Counted from the stretch's first letter, positions 9,315 to 17,676 are shown. The stretch is DNA of 44,601 bases from Companilactobacillus zhongbaensis (GCF_003946515.1 NZ_RHOM01000019.1:1-44601), one strand, 5' to 3'. Translations and numbers: made by a program. Notes: generated by a model from the letters alone, not told the origin.

Positions 9315-10040
9315 ATGACACCTGAACAATTTTTTGAAGCATTAGCTCAAAAAGGTATCGAATTAAACGATACGCAAAAGTCGCAGTTTGAAACGTATTT
9401 TCATGAACTAGTGGAAACTAACAAAGTCATGAATTTGACGTCGATTAATGAGAAAGAACAAGTTTATTTGAAGCATTTTTATGATTCGCTGATCTTAGAC
9501 TTTTTTGATGATGCTTTGATCAAAGATGACCTTTCGATCTGCGACGTTGGATCCGGTGCAGGTTTCCCTTCGATCCCGCTCAAGATCGTTAATCCTAATT
9601 TAAAAGTTACTATCATTGATTCACTCAATAAGCGAATCAATTTTTTAAGCCAATTGGTCAATAAGTTAGGCCTTGAGGATGTAAACTTAGTCCATGGTCG
9701 GGCTGAAGAATTAGGACAAAACAAACAATACCGTGAAAGTTTTGATTTAGTTACAGCGCGTGCTGTGGCATCAATGACTGTGTTGACGGAGTTGTGTCTG
9801 CCGTTCGTTAAAAAAGGTGGTCAATTCATCGCTATGAAGGCTGACAAGGCTAACGAAGAATTGATGGAAGCTAAATTCGCTATTGCCACTTTAGGTGGAA
9901 AGATCGATAAACAAGAAGAATTCGAGCTGCCAAATTCCGCAGGTTTGCGTAATTTAATTTTTGTAAGCAAAACGAAAGACACACCGAAGAAATATCCTAG
10001 AAAGCCCGGGACGCCTTCTAGAAAACCATTAATCAAATAG
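9315..10040 (+). CDS. rsmG: 16S rRNA (guanine-527 N7) methyltransferase RsmG (GidB)
   Basis: Transfers methyl from S-adenosylmethionine to N7 of G527 in 16S rRNA. The SAM-binding motif [14 protein letters not shown] lies at residues 76-89, preceded by the family motif NLTSI at 40-44. At 241 residues it is full length, with a basic C-terminal tail ([10 protein letters not shown]). GGAGG is placed well before the ATG. It heads the rsmG-noc-parA-parB block, whose order is conserved in Firmicutes close to oriC. Loss of RsmG in other bacteria gives low-level streptomycin resistance. Confidence 0.97.
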   Translation: MTPEQFFEALAQKGIELNDTQKSQFETYFHELVETNKVMNLTSINEKEQVYLKHFYDSLILDFFDDALIKDDLSICDVGSGAGFPSIPLKIVNPNLKVTIIDSLNKRINFLSQLVNKLGLEDVNLVHGRAEELGQNKQYRESFDLVTARAVASMTVLTELCLPFVKKGGQFIAMKADKANEELMEAKFAIATLGGKIDKQEEFELPNSAGLRNLIFVSKTKDTPKKYPRKPGTPSRKPLIK

Positions 10041-10055
10041 CAGGGAGGAAAGATC

Positions 10056-10946
10056 GTGGCATTAAAATCAGAAGATAATCCAAAGACAACAAGTAATGGG
10101 GATGCTACTAGAGGTCGTGTAATTAGAGTTAGTTTGGATAAGATCATTCCAAATCGCTATCAACCACGTACTGATTTCGACGAAAAGAGTATTACTGAAC
10201 TATCACAAACCATCAGCGAACACGGTTTATTGCAACCAATGGTCGTACGTTCATATGGAGATGGTCAATATGAGATCATCGCTGGTGAAAGAAGATTCCG
10301 TGCTCTAAAGAAATTAAACTGGCACAAGGTCCCAGTCATCGTTAAGGAACTGGACGACGAAGAAACAGCTTCAATGGCGTTGATCGAAAACGTTCAACGG
10401 GAAAACTTGAATCCAGTTGAAGAAGCTCGTGCCTACCGCAAGGTTCTAGATTCAGAGAATATTACTCAAGTTGAATTAGCTAACCGTTTAAGCAAGAGTC
10501 AATCATATGTCGCTAATAAGTTGCGTCTACTTTCATTGAGTGATGACGTTTTGGAAGCTTTAGCTAACGAAAAGATCAGTACTCGTCACGGACGGGAATT
10601 GTTGCGTCTAGATCAAGATCAACAAAACAAAGTCTTGAGCAAGATCCTCGATAAAGGCATGAACGTAAAGGATACTAAGGCTTTAGTTGATAAATTCACC
10701 GCAAAAGACGAAGCTAAAAAAGCCGAAAATAAAGCAGAAACGGCCACAGAGTCAGGCGAATCAGCTGAAAAGGCTCAACCTAAGAAGTCTAGCAATGAAT
10801 ACAACATCAATACTTCCATTGAAGACGTCAAAGCAAGCATTGCTAAGATGAAGAAAAACGGAACTTCCGTAAGTTTCGTTGAAGATAAGAAAAAAGGATT
10901 TTACGAGATTGACATCAGGATCCATGATGACGACCTTGAAGATTAA
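10056..10946 (+). CDS. noc: Noc-type ParB-family nucleoid occlusion protein, 296 aa
   Basis: A ParB/Spo0J-family CTP switch protein. The N-terminal domain has NRYQPRTDF and the nucleotide-binding GERRFRALK with ENVQREN. A central helix-turn-helix (TQVELANRLSKSQSYVANK) would contact the DNA site. A charged Lys/Glu linker and a dimerisation domain end the protein. Its place between rsmG and parA identifies it as Noc, which in B. subtilis binds many sites and the membrane to block division over the nucleoid. The start is GTG at 10056 with GGGAGG eight bases upstream. Compared with B. subtilis Noc the linker before the C-terminal domain is extended. Confidence 0.88.
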   Translation: MALKSEDNPKTTSNGDATRGRVIRVSLDKIIPNRYQPRTDFDEKSITELSQTISEHGLLQPMVVRSYGDGQYEIIAGERRFRALKKLNWHKVPVIVKELDDEETASMALIENVQRENLNPVEEARAYRKVLDSENITQVELANRLSKSQSYVANKLRLLSLSDDVLEALANEKISTRHGRELLRLDQDQQNKVLSKILDKGMNVKDTKALVDKFTAKDEAKKAENKAETATESGESAEKAQPKKSSNEYNINTSIEDVKASIAKMKKNGTSVSFVEDKKKGFYEIDIRIHDDDLED

Positions 10947-10956
10947 GGGGAATAAG

Positions 10957-11733
10957 ATGGCACGGAAAATATCCATTGCAAATCAAAAAGGTGGCGTTGG
11001 TAAGACCACAACGACCATTAATTTGGGCGCATGCTTAACTAACATGGGCCAAAGAGTCTTGATTGTCGACGTTGACCCACAAGGTAACGCCACTAGTGGA
11101 CTAGGCATCAAAAAAGCTAACGTAGTCAAAGATGTCTATGACGTTTTGGTCAATGAGCATCCATTAGAACAAACGATCATTCACTCAAAACACGATAATC
11201 TCGATATCGTTCCAGCTACCATCCAATTAGCTGGTGCTGAAATGGAATTAACTTCAATGATGGCACGTGAAACGCGCCTTAAAGCTGGGATCGATCGCGT
11301 GGACGATCAATATGACTTCATCTTGATCGATTGTCCACCTTCATTAGGTCAGCTTTCAACGAATGCTTTCACAGCAAGTGATTCCATCCTTATTCCTGTT
11401 CAAAGTGAATACTATGCTTTGGAAGGTTTAAGCCAACTATTAAATACAATTAGACTAGTACAAAAACACTTCAATTCTGACTTAGAAATCGAAGGCGTTT
11501 TATTAACTATGCTAGATTCAAGAACTAACCTCGGAAAACAAGTTGTTGATGAGGTCAAATCATACTTTGGCGATCGTGTATACAAATCGATCGTGCCTAG
11601 AAATACAACATTGGCAGAAGCTCCTAGTTATGGACTACCGATCGTCGATTTTGACGACCGTTCACGTGGTGCGGAGGCTTATACTTCATTAGCCAAGGAG
11701 GTACTAAAGCGTAATGGCATCAAGCAAAAATAA
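10957..11733 (+). CDS. parA: chromosome partitioning ATPase ParA (Soj), 258 aa
   Basis: The deviant Walker A motif KGGVGKTTT at residues 11-19 and the DxD/Walker B region (VDVDPQGNATSG; LIDCPPSLG) mark a ParA-type ATPase. It forms ATP-bound dimers on DNA and is released by ParB. An in-frame ATG exists further upstream at 10879, but it lies inside noc and has no ribosome binding site. ATG at 10957 has AAGGGG six bases before it and gives the standard length. It follows noc by ten bases and overlaps parB by 20. Confidence 0.95.
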   Translation: MARKISIANQKGGVGKTTTTINLGACLTNMGQRVLIVDVDPQGNATSGLGIKKANVVKDVYDVLVNEHPLEQTIIHSKHDNLDIVPATIQLAGAEMELTSMMARETRLKAGIDRVDDQYDFILIDCPPSLGQLSTNAFTASDSILIPVQSEYYALEGLSQLLNTIRLVQKHFNSDLEIEGVLLTMLDSRTNLGKQVVDEVKSYFGDRVYKSIVPRNTTLAEAPSYGLPIVDFDDRSRGAEAYTSLAKEVLKRNGIKQK

Positions 11734-12583
11734 AAAAGGATTAGGCAAAGGGATCGATGCGATTTTTTCCGAATTCGAAGCGATCGACGAAAACAGTGAA
11801 ACTGTTGTTGACCTTGATTTAGACCAAATCCGTCCCAACCCTTATCAACCTAGAAAGACCTTCGATGAACATGCTTTAAATGAGCTAGCAAAATCGATCG
11901 ATCAAAACGGCGTTTTCCAACCGATCATTGTTCGTGAAAGCGTCAATGGTTACGAGATCATCGCTGGTGAAAGAAGATTCCGTGCTAGCAAAATAGCCAA
12001 GAAGACTACGATCCCTGCAATCGTTCGTCCACTTAGCGAATCAGGGATGATGGAAATCGCCGTCCTTGAAAACTTGCAACGTGAAGACTTAACGCCACTT
12101 GAAGAAGCTGATGCTTATCAAACGTTGATCTCAAAACTAAATTTGACTCAAGAACAAGTTTCTCAACGACTAGGCAAGAGTCGTCCATACATTGCTAACT
12201 ACTTGCGTCTATTGAACTTGCCAGATTCAACTAAGCAATTAGTTCAAAGTGGTACCTTGTCGATGGGACAAGCCAGAACATTGTTGAGCTTAAAGGACCA
12301 AGATCAAATCGAAAAATTGGCGCAAAAAGCAGTCGATGAAGACTTAACGGTTCGTCAATTGGAACAATTAGCTACTGATAGCAAGAAAGATAATAAAAAG
12401 AAAAAAGCACCAAAGACTAAATCGCCTTTTGTTAAAGCAACTGAAGACCGACTAGTCGAAAAATTCGATACACAAGTCGCTGTTAAGACAGGTCGTAACG
12501 GTCACGGTAAATTGGAAATCGATTTTACCAATACGGATGACTTAAATCGTATTTTAGACATATTAGGAATCAAAATAGATTAG
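11714..12583 (+). CDS. parB: chromosome partitioning protein ParB (Spo0J), 289 aa
   Basis: The second ParB-family protein of the block. It starts with the typical Lys/Gly-rich KKGLGKGIDA parA-interacting peptide that Noc lacks. This is followed by RPNPYQPRK, GERRFRA, ENLQRED and the helix-turn-helix with QRLGKSRPYIAN. It loads at parS sites and recruits condensin. The start overlaps the parA end, with AAGGAGG inside parA, which implies translational coupling. I found no perfect parS (TGTTTCACGTGAAACA) in the window. Confidence 0.95.
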   Translation: MASSKNKKGLGKGIDAIFSEFEAIDENSETVVDLDLDQIRPNPYQPRKTFDEHALNELAKSIDQNGVFQPIIVRESVNGYEIIAGERRFRASKIAKKTTIPAIVRPLSESGMMEIAVLENLQREDLTPLEEADAYQTLISKLNLTQEQVSQRLGKSRPYIANYLRLLNLPDSTKQLVQSGTLSMGQARTLLSLKDQDQIEKLAQKAVDEDLTVRQLEQLATDSKKDNKKKKAPKTKSPFVKATEDRLVEKFDTQVAVKTGRNGHGKLEIDFTNTDDLNRILDILGIKID

Positions 12584-12591
12584 AGGATATT

Positions 12592-12858
12592 ATGTTTAAT
12601 TTAGGAGATCTTATTACGATGAAAAAGCCTCACGCTTGTGGGGTCAATCGCTGGGAGATCATTCGTCTCGGCGCAGACATTAAAATAAAATGCATGGGCT
12701 GCGGACATATTGTGATGATCCCCCGTGCCGAATTTAAGAAGAAATTCAAAAAAGTAGCAACACAAGCTGCAGATGTAGATTTTTCAAATGAGAAATTTTA
12801 CCTCAAGCAAAATCAGATCATGAAACCCAACACTATCAATAATGAGGAGGATTTATAA
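12592..12858 (+). CDS. DUF951 family zinc-ribbon-like protein, 88 aa
   Basis: Matches the DUF951 pattern: MKKPHACG, WEIIRLGADIKIKC, MGCGH and MIPRAEF. The Cys residues in HACG, IKCMGC and a nearby His suggest a small metal- or nucleic-acid-binding fold. The protein is almost always encoded between parB and ychF. It carries about 20 residues beyond the usual DUF951 end (VDFSNEKFYLKQNQ). Its stop codon overlaps the ychF ATG by one base, so the two are co-translated. The function is not known. Confidence 0.9.
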   Translation: MFNLGDLITMKKPHACGVNRWEIIRLGADIKIKCMGCGHIVMIPRAEFKKKFKKVATQAADVDFSNEKFYLKQNQIMKPNTINNEEDL

Positions 12859-13961
12859 TGGCCCTTACTGCCGGAATCGTAGGTTTACCAAACGTTGGTA
12901 AATCAACACTATTTAACGCTATTACTAAAGCTGGTGCGGAGATGGCTAACTACCCATTCGCTACCATTGACCCTAACGTGGGGATGGTTGAAGTCCCAGA
13001 CAAGAGATTGGCACGGATCGACGAATTGATCCCTGCAAAGAAGATCATTCATACGACTTTTGAATTTACCGATATTGCCGGAATCGTTAAAGGTGCCAGC
13101 AAGGGTGAAGGATTAGGAAATAAATTCTTGGAAAATATTCGCCAAGTTGACGCTATCGTTCACGTTGTTCGTGCTTTTGATGATGACAACATTACTAGTG
13201 TTACAGGTAAAGTTGATCCACTAGATGACATTGAAACTATCAATTTAGAATTAGGTATCGCTGACCTTGATAGTATTAACAAACGTTATTCAAAAGTTGA
13301 AAAGCAAGCTACTTCTGCAAAAGATAAAGAAGCCATCGCTGAACTTGCCGTTTTGAAAAAGATCAAGCCAGTTCTTGAAGAAGGTGGCGCTGTTCGTTCG
13401 ATCGAATTCAATGAAGATGAACAAAAGATCGTTAAAGGCTTGTTCTTATTGACTTCTAAACCAGTTTTGTACGTCGCAAACATTGCTGAAGATGACATGG
13501 GTGACCCAGAAGCATCGAAGTACTACAAGATTGTTGAAGACTATGCGAAAAAAGAAAACGCTCAAGTGATCGGTGTTTCTGCCAAAACTGAAGAAGAAAT
13601 TGCCGAATTAGATGACGACGAAAGAGCCGAATTTTTAGAAGCTGAAGGTGTTACGGAATCTGGTCTTGATAAGTTGATCAAAGCTAGTTACAAGCTATTA
13701 GGCTTGAGAACATTTTTCACTGCCGGTGGCAAAGAAACTCGTGCTTGGACTTTCCACGAAGGTATGAAGGCACCACAAGTTGCCGGAATTATTCACTCTG
13801 ACTTTGAACGTGGATTTATTCGTGCCGAAGTTATGTCATTTGATAACTTAGACAAATATGGTAGCGAGCAAGCTGTTAAAGAGGCCGGAAAACTTGGACT
13901 TGAAGGAAAAGACTACGAAGTTCAAGATGGCGACATCATCGAATTTAGATTTAACGTTTAA
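12858..13961 (+). CDS. ychF: redox-regulated ribosome-binding ATPase YchF
   Basis: An Obg-family P-loop protein of 367 residues that prefers ATP. G1 is GLPNVGKST near residue 8, G3 is [10 protein letters not shown], and the G4 motif is replaced by NIAED, the change that gives YchF its ATP preference. A coiled-coil insertion follows, then the C-terminal TGS domain, where [12 protein letters not shown] and [10 protein letters not shown] are typical. It binds the large ribosomal subunit and affects stress responses. GAGGAGG precedes the ATG, which overlaps the upstream stop. Confidence 0.97.
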   Translation: MALTAGIVGLPNVGKSTLFNAITKAGAEMANYPFATIDPNVGMVEVPDKRLARIDELIPAKKIIHTTFEFTDIAGIVKGASKGEGLGNKFLENIRQVDAIVHVVRAFDDDNITSVTGKVDPLDDIETINLELGIADLDSINKRYSKVEKQATSAKDKEAIAELAVLKKIKPVLEEGGAVRSIEFNEDEQKIVKGLFLLTSKPVLYVANIAEDDMGDPEASKYYKIVEDYAKKENAQVIGVSAKTEEEIAELDDDERAEFLEAEGVTESGLDKLIKASYKLLGLRTFFTAGGKETRAWTFHEGMKAPQVAGIIHSDFERGFIRAEVMSFDNLDKYGSEQAVKEAGKLGLEGKDYEVQDGDIIEFRFNV

Positions 13962-13975
13962 CCTGGAGGATATTA

Positions 13976-14722
13976 ATGGCTGACGATTTAAGAGAGAGAA
14001 ATAAGAAGGCGGCAGAAAAGCAAAAGCGCAATTCTGCCAAGAAAGAAAGGCAAGAACAAATTGCTGAGAAGATCAACAGTGCTGATGCTGATGAGTTGAG
14101 AAAACAATTAAGTAATAAAAACGAAGAATACGTTTTTAAACTTAATAAGTTTTTGACTGAAGACGACTTTACTGAAGCAGAAGCCAAAGAGTCGATCGAT
14201 GCGATGTTGCCTGAGATCATCGAAAACCAGATCAAAGGTATTCCTGCTAACCAATTGTACGGCCCAGTTTCTAAAAAAGCTGGCGATATTGCTCATCCAG
14301 TTAAGCCTAAGAAGAAGACACCATTTTGGGCTTTAGCTATCGACACTTCATTACTATTCTTCGCCTTGTTCGGCGTGTTGTACGGTATCGTTGGTTTGAC
14401 TAGCAAAGATAAGACGGCACAAAATCAAACAGGTATCATTACTTTGATTTTACTTGCTGCTATGTGGGGCGTGCTATTGACATGGTTCAACTTACAAATG
14501 AGAAAGCCTAAGTCTGAACGTCCTGGTCTTTTGATTACGATCGGGTACATGGGTGCCGGTTTGGTTATTATGTTTGTGTTCCTTGGTTTGATGCAGTTTG
14601 TTCCTACTACGATTAATCCTCCGTTGGACGGGGTTGTGTACTTGATTTTGGCTGTTGTTGCTTATGGTGGCCGATTCTTTTATCGTCGATATATGGGGAT
14701 TAAGACACGTAGTTTTGTTTAG
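13976..14722 (+). CDS. DUF1129 family membrane protein, 248 aa
   Basis: The N-terminal 110 residues are soluble, very Lys/Glu-rich and probably coiled coil (RERNKKAAEKQKRN). Four membrane helices follow (LLFFALFGVLYGIVGL; GIITLILLAAMWGVLL; ITIGYMGAGLVIMFVF; GVVYLILAVVAYG), ending in a short basic tail. This is the DUF1129 layout, and the gene follows ychF in many lactobacilli. GGAGG is nine bases from the ATG. The last 40 codons shift sharply to T/G endings, which marks the left margin of the skewed zone around R1 copy 1. Confidence 0.85.
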   Translation: MADDLRERNKKAAEKQKRNSAKKERQEQIAEKINSADADELRKQLSNKNEEYVFKLNKFLTEDDFTEAEAKESIDAMLPEIIENQIKGIPANQLYGPVSKKAGDIAHPVKPKKKTPFWALAIDTSLLFFALFGVLYGIVGLTSKDKTAQNQTGIITLILLAAMWGVLLTWFNLQMRKPKSERPGLLITIGYMGAGLVIMFVFLGLMQFVPTTINPPLDGVVYLILAVVAYGGRFFYRRYMGIKTRSFV

Positions 14723-14750
14723 GGTTTGATTTTGGTTTTGATTTTGATTT

Positions 14751-14780
14751 GATCGGTAGCTTTTGCTGCCGATTTTTTTT
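14751..14780 (+). terminator. terminator of the rsmG-to-DUF1129 block
   Basis: ATCGGTAGC / GCTGCCGAT with a TTTT loop (one G-T pair), followed by eight T. It ends the housekeeping operon before R1 copy 1. Confidence 0.85.
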
Positions 14781-14810
14781 GTGCTGTTTTTTGTGGAGGT
14801 AGGATTTTGG

Positions 14811-15145
14811 GTGGTGGTTCACTGCCGGTCCTGTGGAGGGTTCCGGGAATTGCGCCGTGGAACGCTGCGGGCCAACTTTGAGCTATCCAAGGGAAACCCG
14901 CCCTTGGACATCTCAAAGCTTGACCTTTTCGTAAGCACGGCCCATGCCGTGCAAACGAAAATTTCGCGGCTGACGGCGAATTCCAATCAAACTTTTTTTT
15001 GTTTGGGGACGGTACTTATTCTTTTTTGCTTAGACTGTTTTGGTTTGGGTTGTGTTCCCTTGCTTTTTTTCGTTTCTAGAATTTTGGTTTTTGCTCCTTA
15101 TCTGTTTTATCTTGGTTTTTGTCTTCATCGGTTGGTATTTTAGGC
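14811..15145 (+). repeat. structured dispersed repeat R1, copy 1
   Basis: Core 14811-15020 with a homologous T-rich tail to about 15145. The folded order is: outer arm CTGTGGAGGGT, loop TCC, GGGAATTgCGCCG pairing with CGGCGAATTC near 14974-14983, then ACTTTGAG/CTCAAAG with TCCAAGGG/CCCTTGGA inside, then a hairpin GCACGGC-ccat-GCCGTGC framed by TTCGT and ACGAA. In this copy the right outer arm is lost; a smaller hairpin CAAAC/GTTTG stands in its place. It ends in the shared CGGTACTTATT. No protein is coded. It lies in a 629-base gap between the terminator at 14780 and the ArsR-rhodanese gene. Confidence 0.85.
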
Positions 15146-15264
15146 TGTTTCCGCTTCTTGTTTTTTCCTTGCTCTTCACTCGCTCCTTTGTCGCTCTTGA
15201 AGTCGCGGTGAACTTCTTCTTTTTGATAATTCTGTTTTGTTGCTATTTTTTTTATATTTAGTAC

Positions 15265-15287
15265 AATTTAATTACTTGATTGAATAG
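15265..15287. promoter_or_regulatory. ArsR-type operator upstream of the ArsR-rhodanese gene
   Basis: AATTTAAT-TACTTG-ATTGAATAG matches the perfect inverted repeat at 16063-16086 at about 17 of 23 positions. Lying 65 bases before the regulator's own ATG, it would allow autorepression. Confidence 0.6.
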
Positions 15288-15351
15288 TTTATTTCTGTTT
15301 CCCATTTCTATTTAATCCTTTTTGCACTTACTTTTCCCTTGAGGTGATTTT

Positions 15352-16017
15352 ATGTCTTCTAATGATGTTGCTCGTGATTATAAGAATAGTCTTTATTTGG
15401 AACTTTCTAAGATTGGTAAGGGGGTTTCTTCTGATAAGCGGCTGGAGATTTTGGATTTGTTGGCTCAGTGTTCTAAGTCGGTGGATGTTTTGGCTCGTGA
15501 GTCTGGGATGAGTGTGGCTAATACTTCTCGGCATTTGAAGGTTTTGCGGGAGGCTCATTTGGTTTCTTGTTCTAAGGATGGAAATTTTGTGGTTTATTCT
15601 TTGGCTTCTGATGAGGTTGAGCGTTTGTTTTATTTGCTTCGTGATGTTGGTGAGCAACAGTTGTCGAATATGCGGGTGATTCAGCGTGATCTGGATTCTT
15701 CGGAGGCTGTTCGATCTTTGGATCTTTCTACTGCTTCTAAGTTGATCGAGCGGGATGATGTTGTGCTTTTGGATGTTCGGCCGGTTGAGGAGTTTTCTGC
15801 TGGGCATATTCCTGGAGCTGTCAATATTCCGATGGATTCGTTGGTTGATGAGGTTGATTCTTTGGATGCTGATAAGGATGTTATTGTTTATTGCCGTGGT
15901 CATTTGTGTGCTTTGACTAATCAGGCTACTAAGTTGTTGAATGAGCGTGGTCATAATGCTTATAGCTTGAATGAGAGTTATTTTGATTGGCGTCAGTTTG
16001 TTGGACAAGGGATTTAA
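15352..16017 (+). CDS. ArsR-family regulator fused to a rhodanese domain, 221 aa
   Basis: Residues 1-110 form an ArsR winged helix (VDVLARESGMSVANTSRHLK; LREAHLVSC). Residues 125-221 form a rhodanese domain with DVRPVEEFSAGHIPGAVNIP and the active loop YCRGHLC, where Cys181 would carry the persulfide and Cys186 is a second thiol. Such fusions sense reactive sulfur or thiol stress and control sulfur-handling genes. GAGGTGATTTT precedes the ATG. Third codon positions are almost all T or G: in the first 60 codons after ATG I find one ending in A and none in C. This is far from the window norm and reflects the local strand skew, not a foreign gene. Confidence 0.9.
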   Translation: MSSNDVARDYKNSLYLELSKIGKGVSSDKRLEILDLLAQCSKSVDVLARESGMSVANTSRHLKVLREAHLVSCSKDGNFVVYSLASDEVERLFYLLRDVGEQQLSNMRVIQRDLDSSEAVRSLDLSTASKLIERDDVVLLDVRPVEEFSAGHIPGAVNIPMDSLVDEVDSLDADKDVIVYCRGHLCALTNQATKLLNERGHNAYSLNESYFDWRQFVGQGI

Positions 16018-16062
16018 AAAGCTGATTTGTTTGCTTTTTATTAATTTGATGATATTATTTAA

Positions 16063-16086
16063 CTATTCAATCATTTAGTTGAATAG
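16063..16086. promoter_or_regulatory. perfect ArsR-type operator before the DsbA-like gene
   Basis: CTATTCAA-8 bases-TTGAATAG, a perfect inverted repeat of the ATTCAA..TTGAAT kind bound by ArsR-family repressors. It lies 25 bases before the DsbA-like start and matches a second site before the ArsR-rhodanese gene. The inferred regulator is that adjacent gene. Confidence 0.75.
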
Positions 16087-16110
16087 ATTTTTTAAACCTG
16101 GAGGTTTGTC

Positions 16111-16758
16111 ATGGAAATTAAATACTGGTCGGATATTGCCTGCCCATTTTGTTATATTGGGTCAACTCGAATGAAGAAAGCTTTGAAGGAATTACAAATT
16201 TATGATGAGACTCCTTTGGAATTTAAGTCTTTTCAACTAGACCCAACTTTGCCTAAGACTACGGATAGATCTATGCTCGATAATTTTGCTGGTGGACATG
16301 GTATGTCTGAAGAGCAAGCTAAGCAACAGATGTCACAAATTTCTCAGATGGGTGAGTCAGATGGCTTGAAGATCGACTTGATGAATGCTGTTCCTACTAA
16401 TACGATGGATGCCCATCGCTTGATCAAGTTGGCTGATTCGTTGAATGATCACGCTTTGATGGAACGTATTATTGATGCTTTTTACAAGGTGTACTTTAGT
16501 GATGGTGAATCTATTGCTGATCACGATGTTTTGTTGAAGGCCGCTACTGGTGCTGGACTTGATAAAGACCGCGTTGAAGAAGTTTTGAATGGTAAGGAAT
16601 TTGAGAATGATGTTGTTAGTGACGAAGTTGAAGCGCAACAACTTGGTATTAAGGGTGCACCGTTCTTTGTGCTTGATAATAAGTATGGTATTTCTGGAGC
16701 ACAACCTTATGATGTTATGATTGGTGCATTGAAGAAAGTTTTAGCTGAGGAGGCTTAA
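16111..16758 (+). CDS. DsbA-family (FrnE-like) thiol oxidoreductase, 215 aa
   Basis: A thioredoxin fold with active site CPFC (Cys11, Cys14) directly after the first strand (IKYWSDIACPFCYIG), a helical insertion containing NTMDAHRLIKLAD, and the cis-Pro loop GIKGAPFFVLD followed by YGISGAQP. This is the FrnE/YwbO type, which is cytoplasmic, and no signal peptide is present. It probably handles disulfides or thiol stress in the cytosol. CTGGAGG precedes the ATG. It follows the ArsR-rhodanese regulator and a perfect ArsR-type operator, so induction by thiol-reactive stress is likely. Confidence 0.9.
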   Translation: MEIKYWSDIACPFCYIGSTRMKKALKELQIYDETPLEFKSFQLDPTLPKTTDRSMLDNFAGGHGMSEEQAKQQMSQISQMGESDGLKIDLMNAVPTNTMDAHRLIKLADSLNDHALMERIIDAFYKVYFSDGESIADHDVLLKAATGAGLDKDRVEEVLNGKEFENDVVSDEVEAQQLGIKGAPFFVLDNKYGISGAQPYDVMIGALKKVLAEEA

Positions 16759-16760
16759 TT

Positions 16761-16898
16761 ATGACTGACGACGAGAAGAAAAAAGATTTGCCTGTGTTTG
16801 AACAACTTGGTGGGACTGATGACAGTGGTGTTTGTGGTCCTGAGGGTTGTAGCATTGAAGACCATCGGAAGATGGTTGAGAAGGGTAATAAAGAGTAG
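16761..16898 (+). CDS. 45-aa Cys-containing peptide coupled to the DsbA-like gene
   Basis: The ATG at 16761 lies two bases after the DsbA-like stop, with a strong AGGAGG overlapping that gene's end. The product is very acidic and basic, without membrane segment, and carries CGPEGC (Cys25, Cys30). I do not recognise a family. The tight coupling and paired cysteines suggest a redox partner or metal-binding helper of the DsbA-like protein. A terminator follows at once. Confidence 0.75.
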   Translation: MTDDEKKKDLPVFEQLGGTDDSGVCGPEGCSIEDHRKMVEKGNKE

Positions 16899-16902
16899 AG
16901 AA

Positions 16903-16936
16903 AAGCAAACACGGGTTATGTGTTTGCTTTTTTATT
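16903..16936 (+). terminator. terminator of the thiol-stress unit
   Basis: AAGCAAACA / TGTTTGCTT with a nine-base loop, followed by TTTTATTT. Begins five bases after the stop of the 45-aa gene. Confidence 0.85.
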
Positions 16937-16980
16937 TGTTTAGATTTTGAACTTTATTTGGTGCTGGTAGCTTTGCTTGA

Positions 16981-17310
16981 GGTTGATTCCCGGCCCTGTG
17001 GGGGTTCCGGGAATTGCGCCGTGGAACGCTGCGGGCCAACTTTGAGCTATCCAAGGTAGACCGCCTTGGACATCTCAAAGCTTGACCTTTTCGTAAGCAC
17101 GGCCCATGCCGTGCAAACGAAAATTTCGCGGCTGACGGCGAATTCCCTCCACCCCCACAGGACCTAAGTTGGAAGTAAACTCAATTTTTTTGTGGGGGTA
17201 CGGTACTTATTTTTTCTTGCTTGTACTGTTTTGATTTGGATTGTTGGACTTAGCTTTGGTTCGTTCCTACGATTCTTGTTTCGTGATCTATCTTTTCGGT
17301 TTTTGATTGT
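16981..17310 (+). repeat. structured dispersed repeat R1, copy 2 (complete fold)
   Basis: Same order as copy 1. The outer arm CTGTGGGGGT (16996-17005) pairs perfectly with ACCCCCACAG (17151-17160), next to facing TCC/TCC loops and GGGAATT/GAATTCCC. The inner stem is one pair shorter than in copies 1 and 4 (TCCAAGG/CCTTGGA). A third arm TGTGGGGGTA at 17191-17200 could replace the left arm in pairing with the right one. It ends in CGGTACTTATTTTTT and a tail homologous to copies 1 and 3. It occupies the gap from 16937 to the R2 copy at 17503; no gene is seen there. Confidence 0.88.
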
Positions 17311-17502
17311 TGGAAAAATAAAAGACGAAAACCAAAATCGGTTTTCGTCCATTTTTATATTGTATTGATTCTACTTTTGTTACTGTCTTTTTTTGGTTTT
17401 GTGTTTGGTTGATGAGATCCTAGTTTTGATTGTTTTGTTGCCAAATTTCTGTTGGTTGGTTACCAAACGTTTCTATTTTTCTTGCCAAACGTTGCCCGTT
17501 TT

Positions 17503-17676
17503 ATAGTGGAAACGAGCTCCAGGCGACAGCGGCCTCCGGTTAACACAGGTGGTCGAGGCACGGCTTCGCCGCACCTTGTTCGACCACCCGCGTTAATCCT
17601 CAGCAGCTACCCGTGTGCCTGCGCTCTCTGTGTTTTAATCCTCAGCAGCTGACCGTCGCCTTCCGCTCTCTCTCTA
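17503..17676 (+). repeat. structured dispersed repeat R2, locus 1, with two right ends
   Basis: Starts ATAGTGGAAACGAGCTCC. GAGC-tcca-GGCGAC (from 17514) pairs with GTCGCC-ttcc-GCTC (17655-17668). Inside are GGTTAAC/GTTAATCC, GGTGGTCGA/TCGACCACC and the tip CGGC-ttc-GCCG. A second right end (GTGTGCC...GCGCTC, about 17611-17626) lies in the middle and has no left partner here; it matches the right arm of the R2 copy at 35867-35996. The locus therefore looks like a fusion of two copies. Confidence 0.85.

Noticed and set aside
14811-15020. R1 as a simple transcription terminator
   Set aside because: Far too long and complex, follows existing terminators in two cases, and copy 4 lies between a gene start and an opposing terminator.
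14763-15143. Plus-strand reading frame across R1 copy 1
   Set aside because: It follows the repeat sequence and differs in frame between copies; no ribosome binding site.
15328-16008. Long minus-strand reading frame opposite the ArsR-rhodanese gene
   Set aside because: It is open only because the plus strand is so G/T-rich; the composition (Ile, Asn, Gln, Thr) is not protein-like and the plus frame has clear domains.
15352-16017. Recent horizontal transfer of the ArsR-rhodanese gene to explain its odd codons
   Set aside because: Minus-strand genes nearby show the mirror-image bias and other genes show gradients, so a DNA-strand effect fits better.
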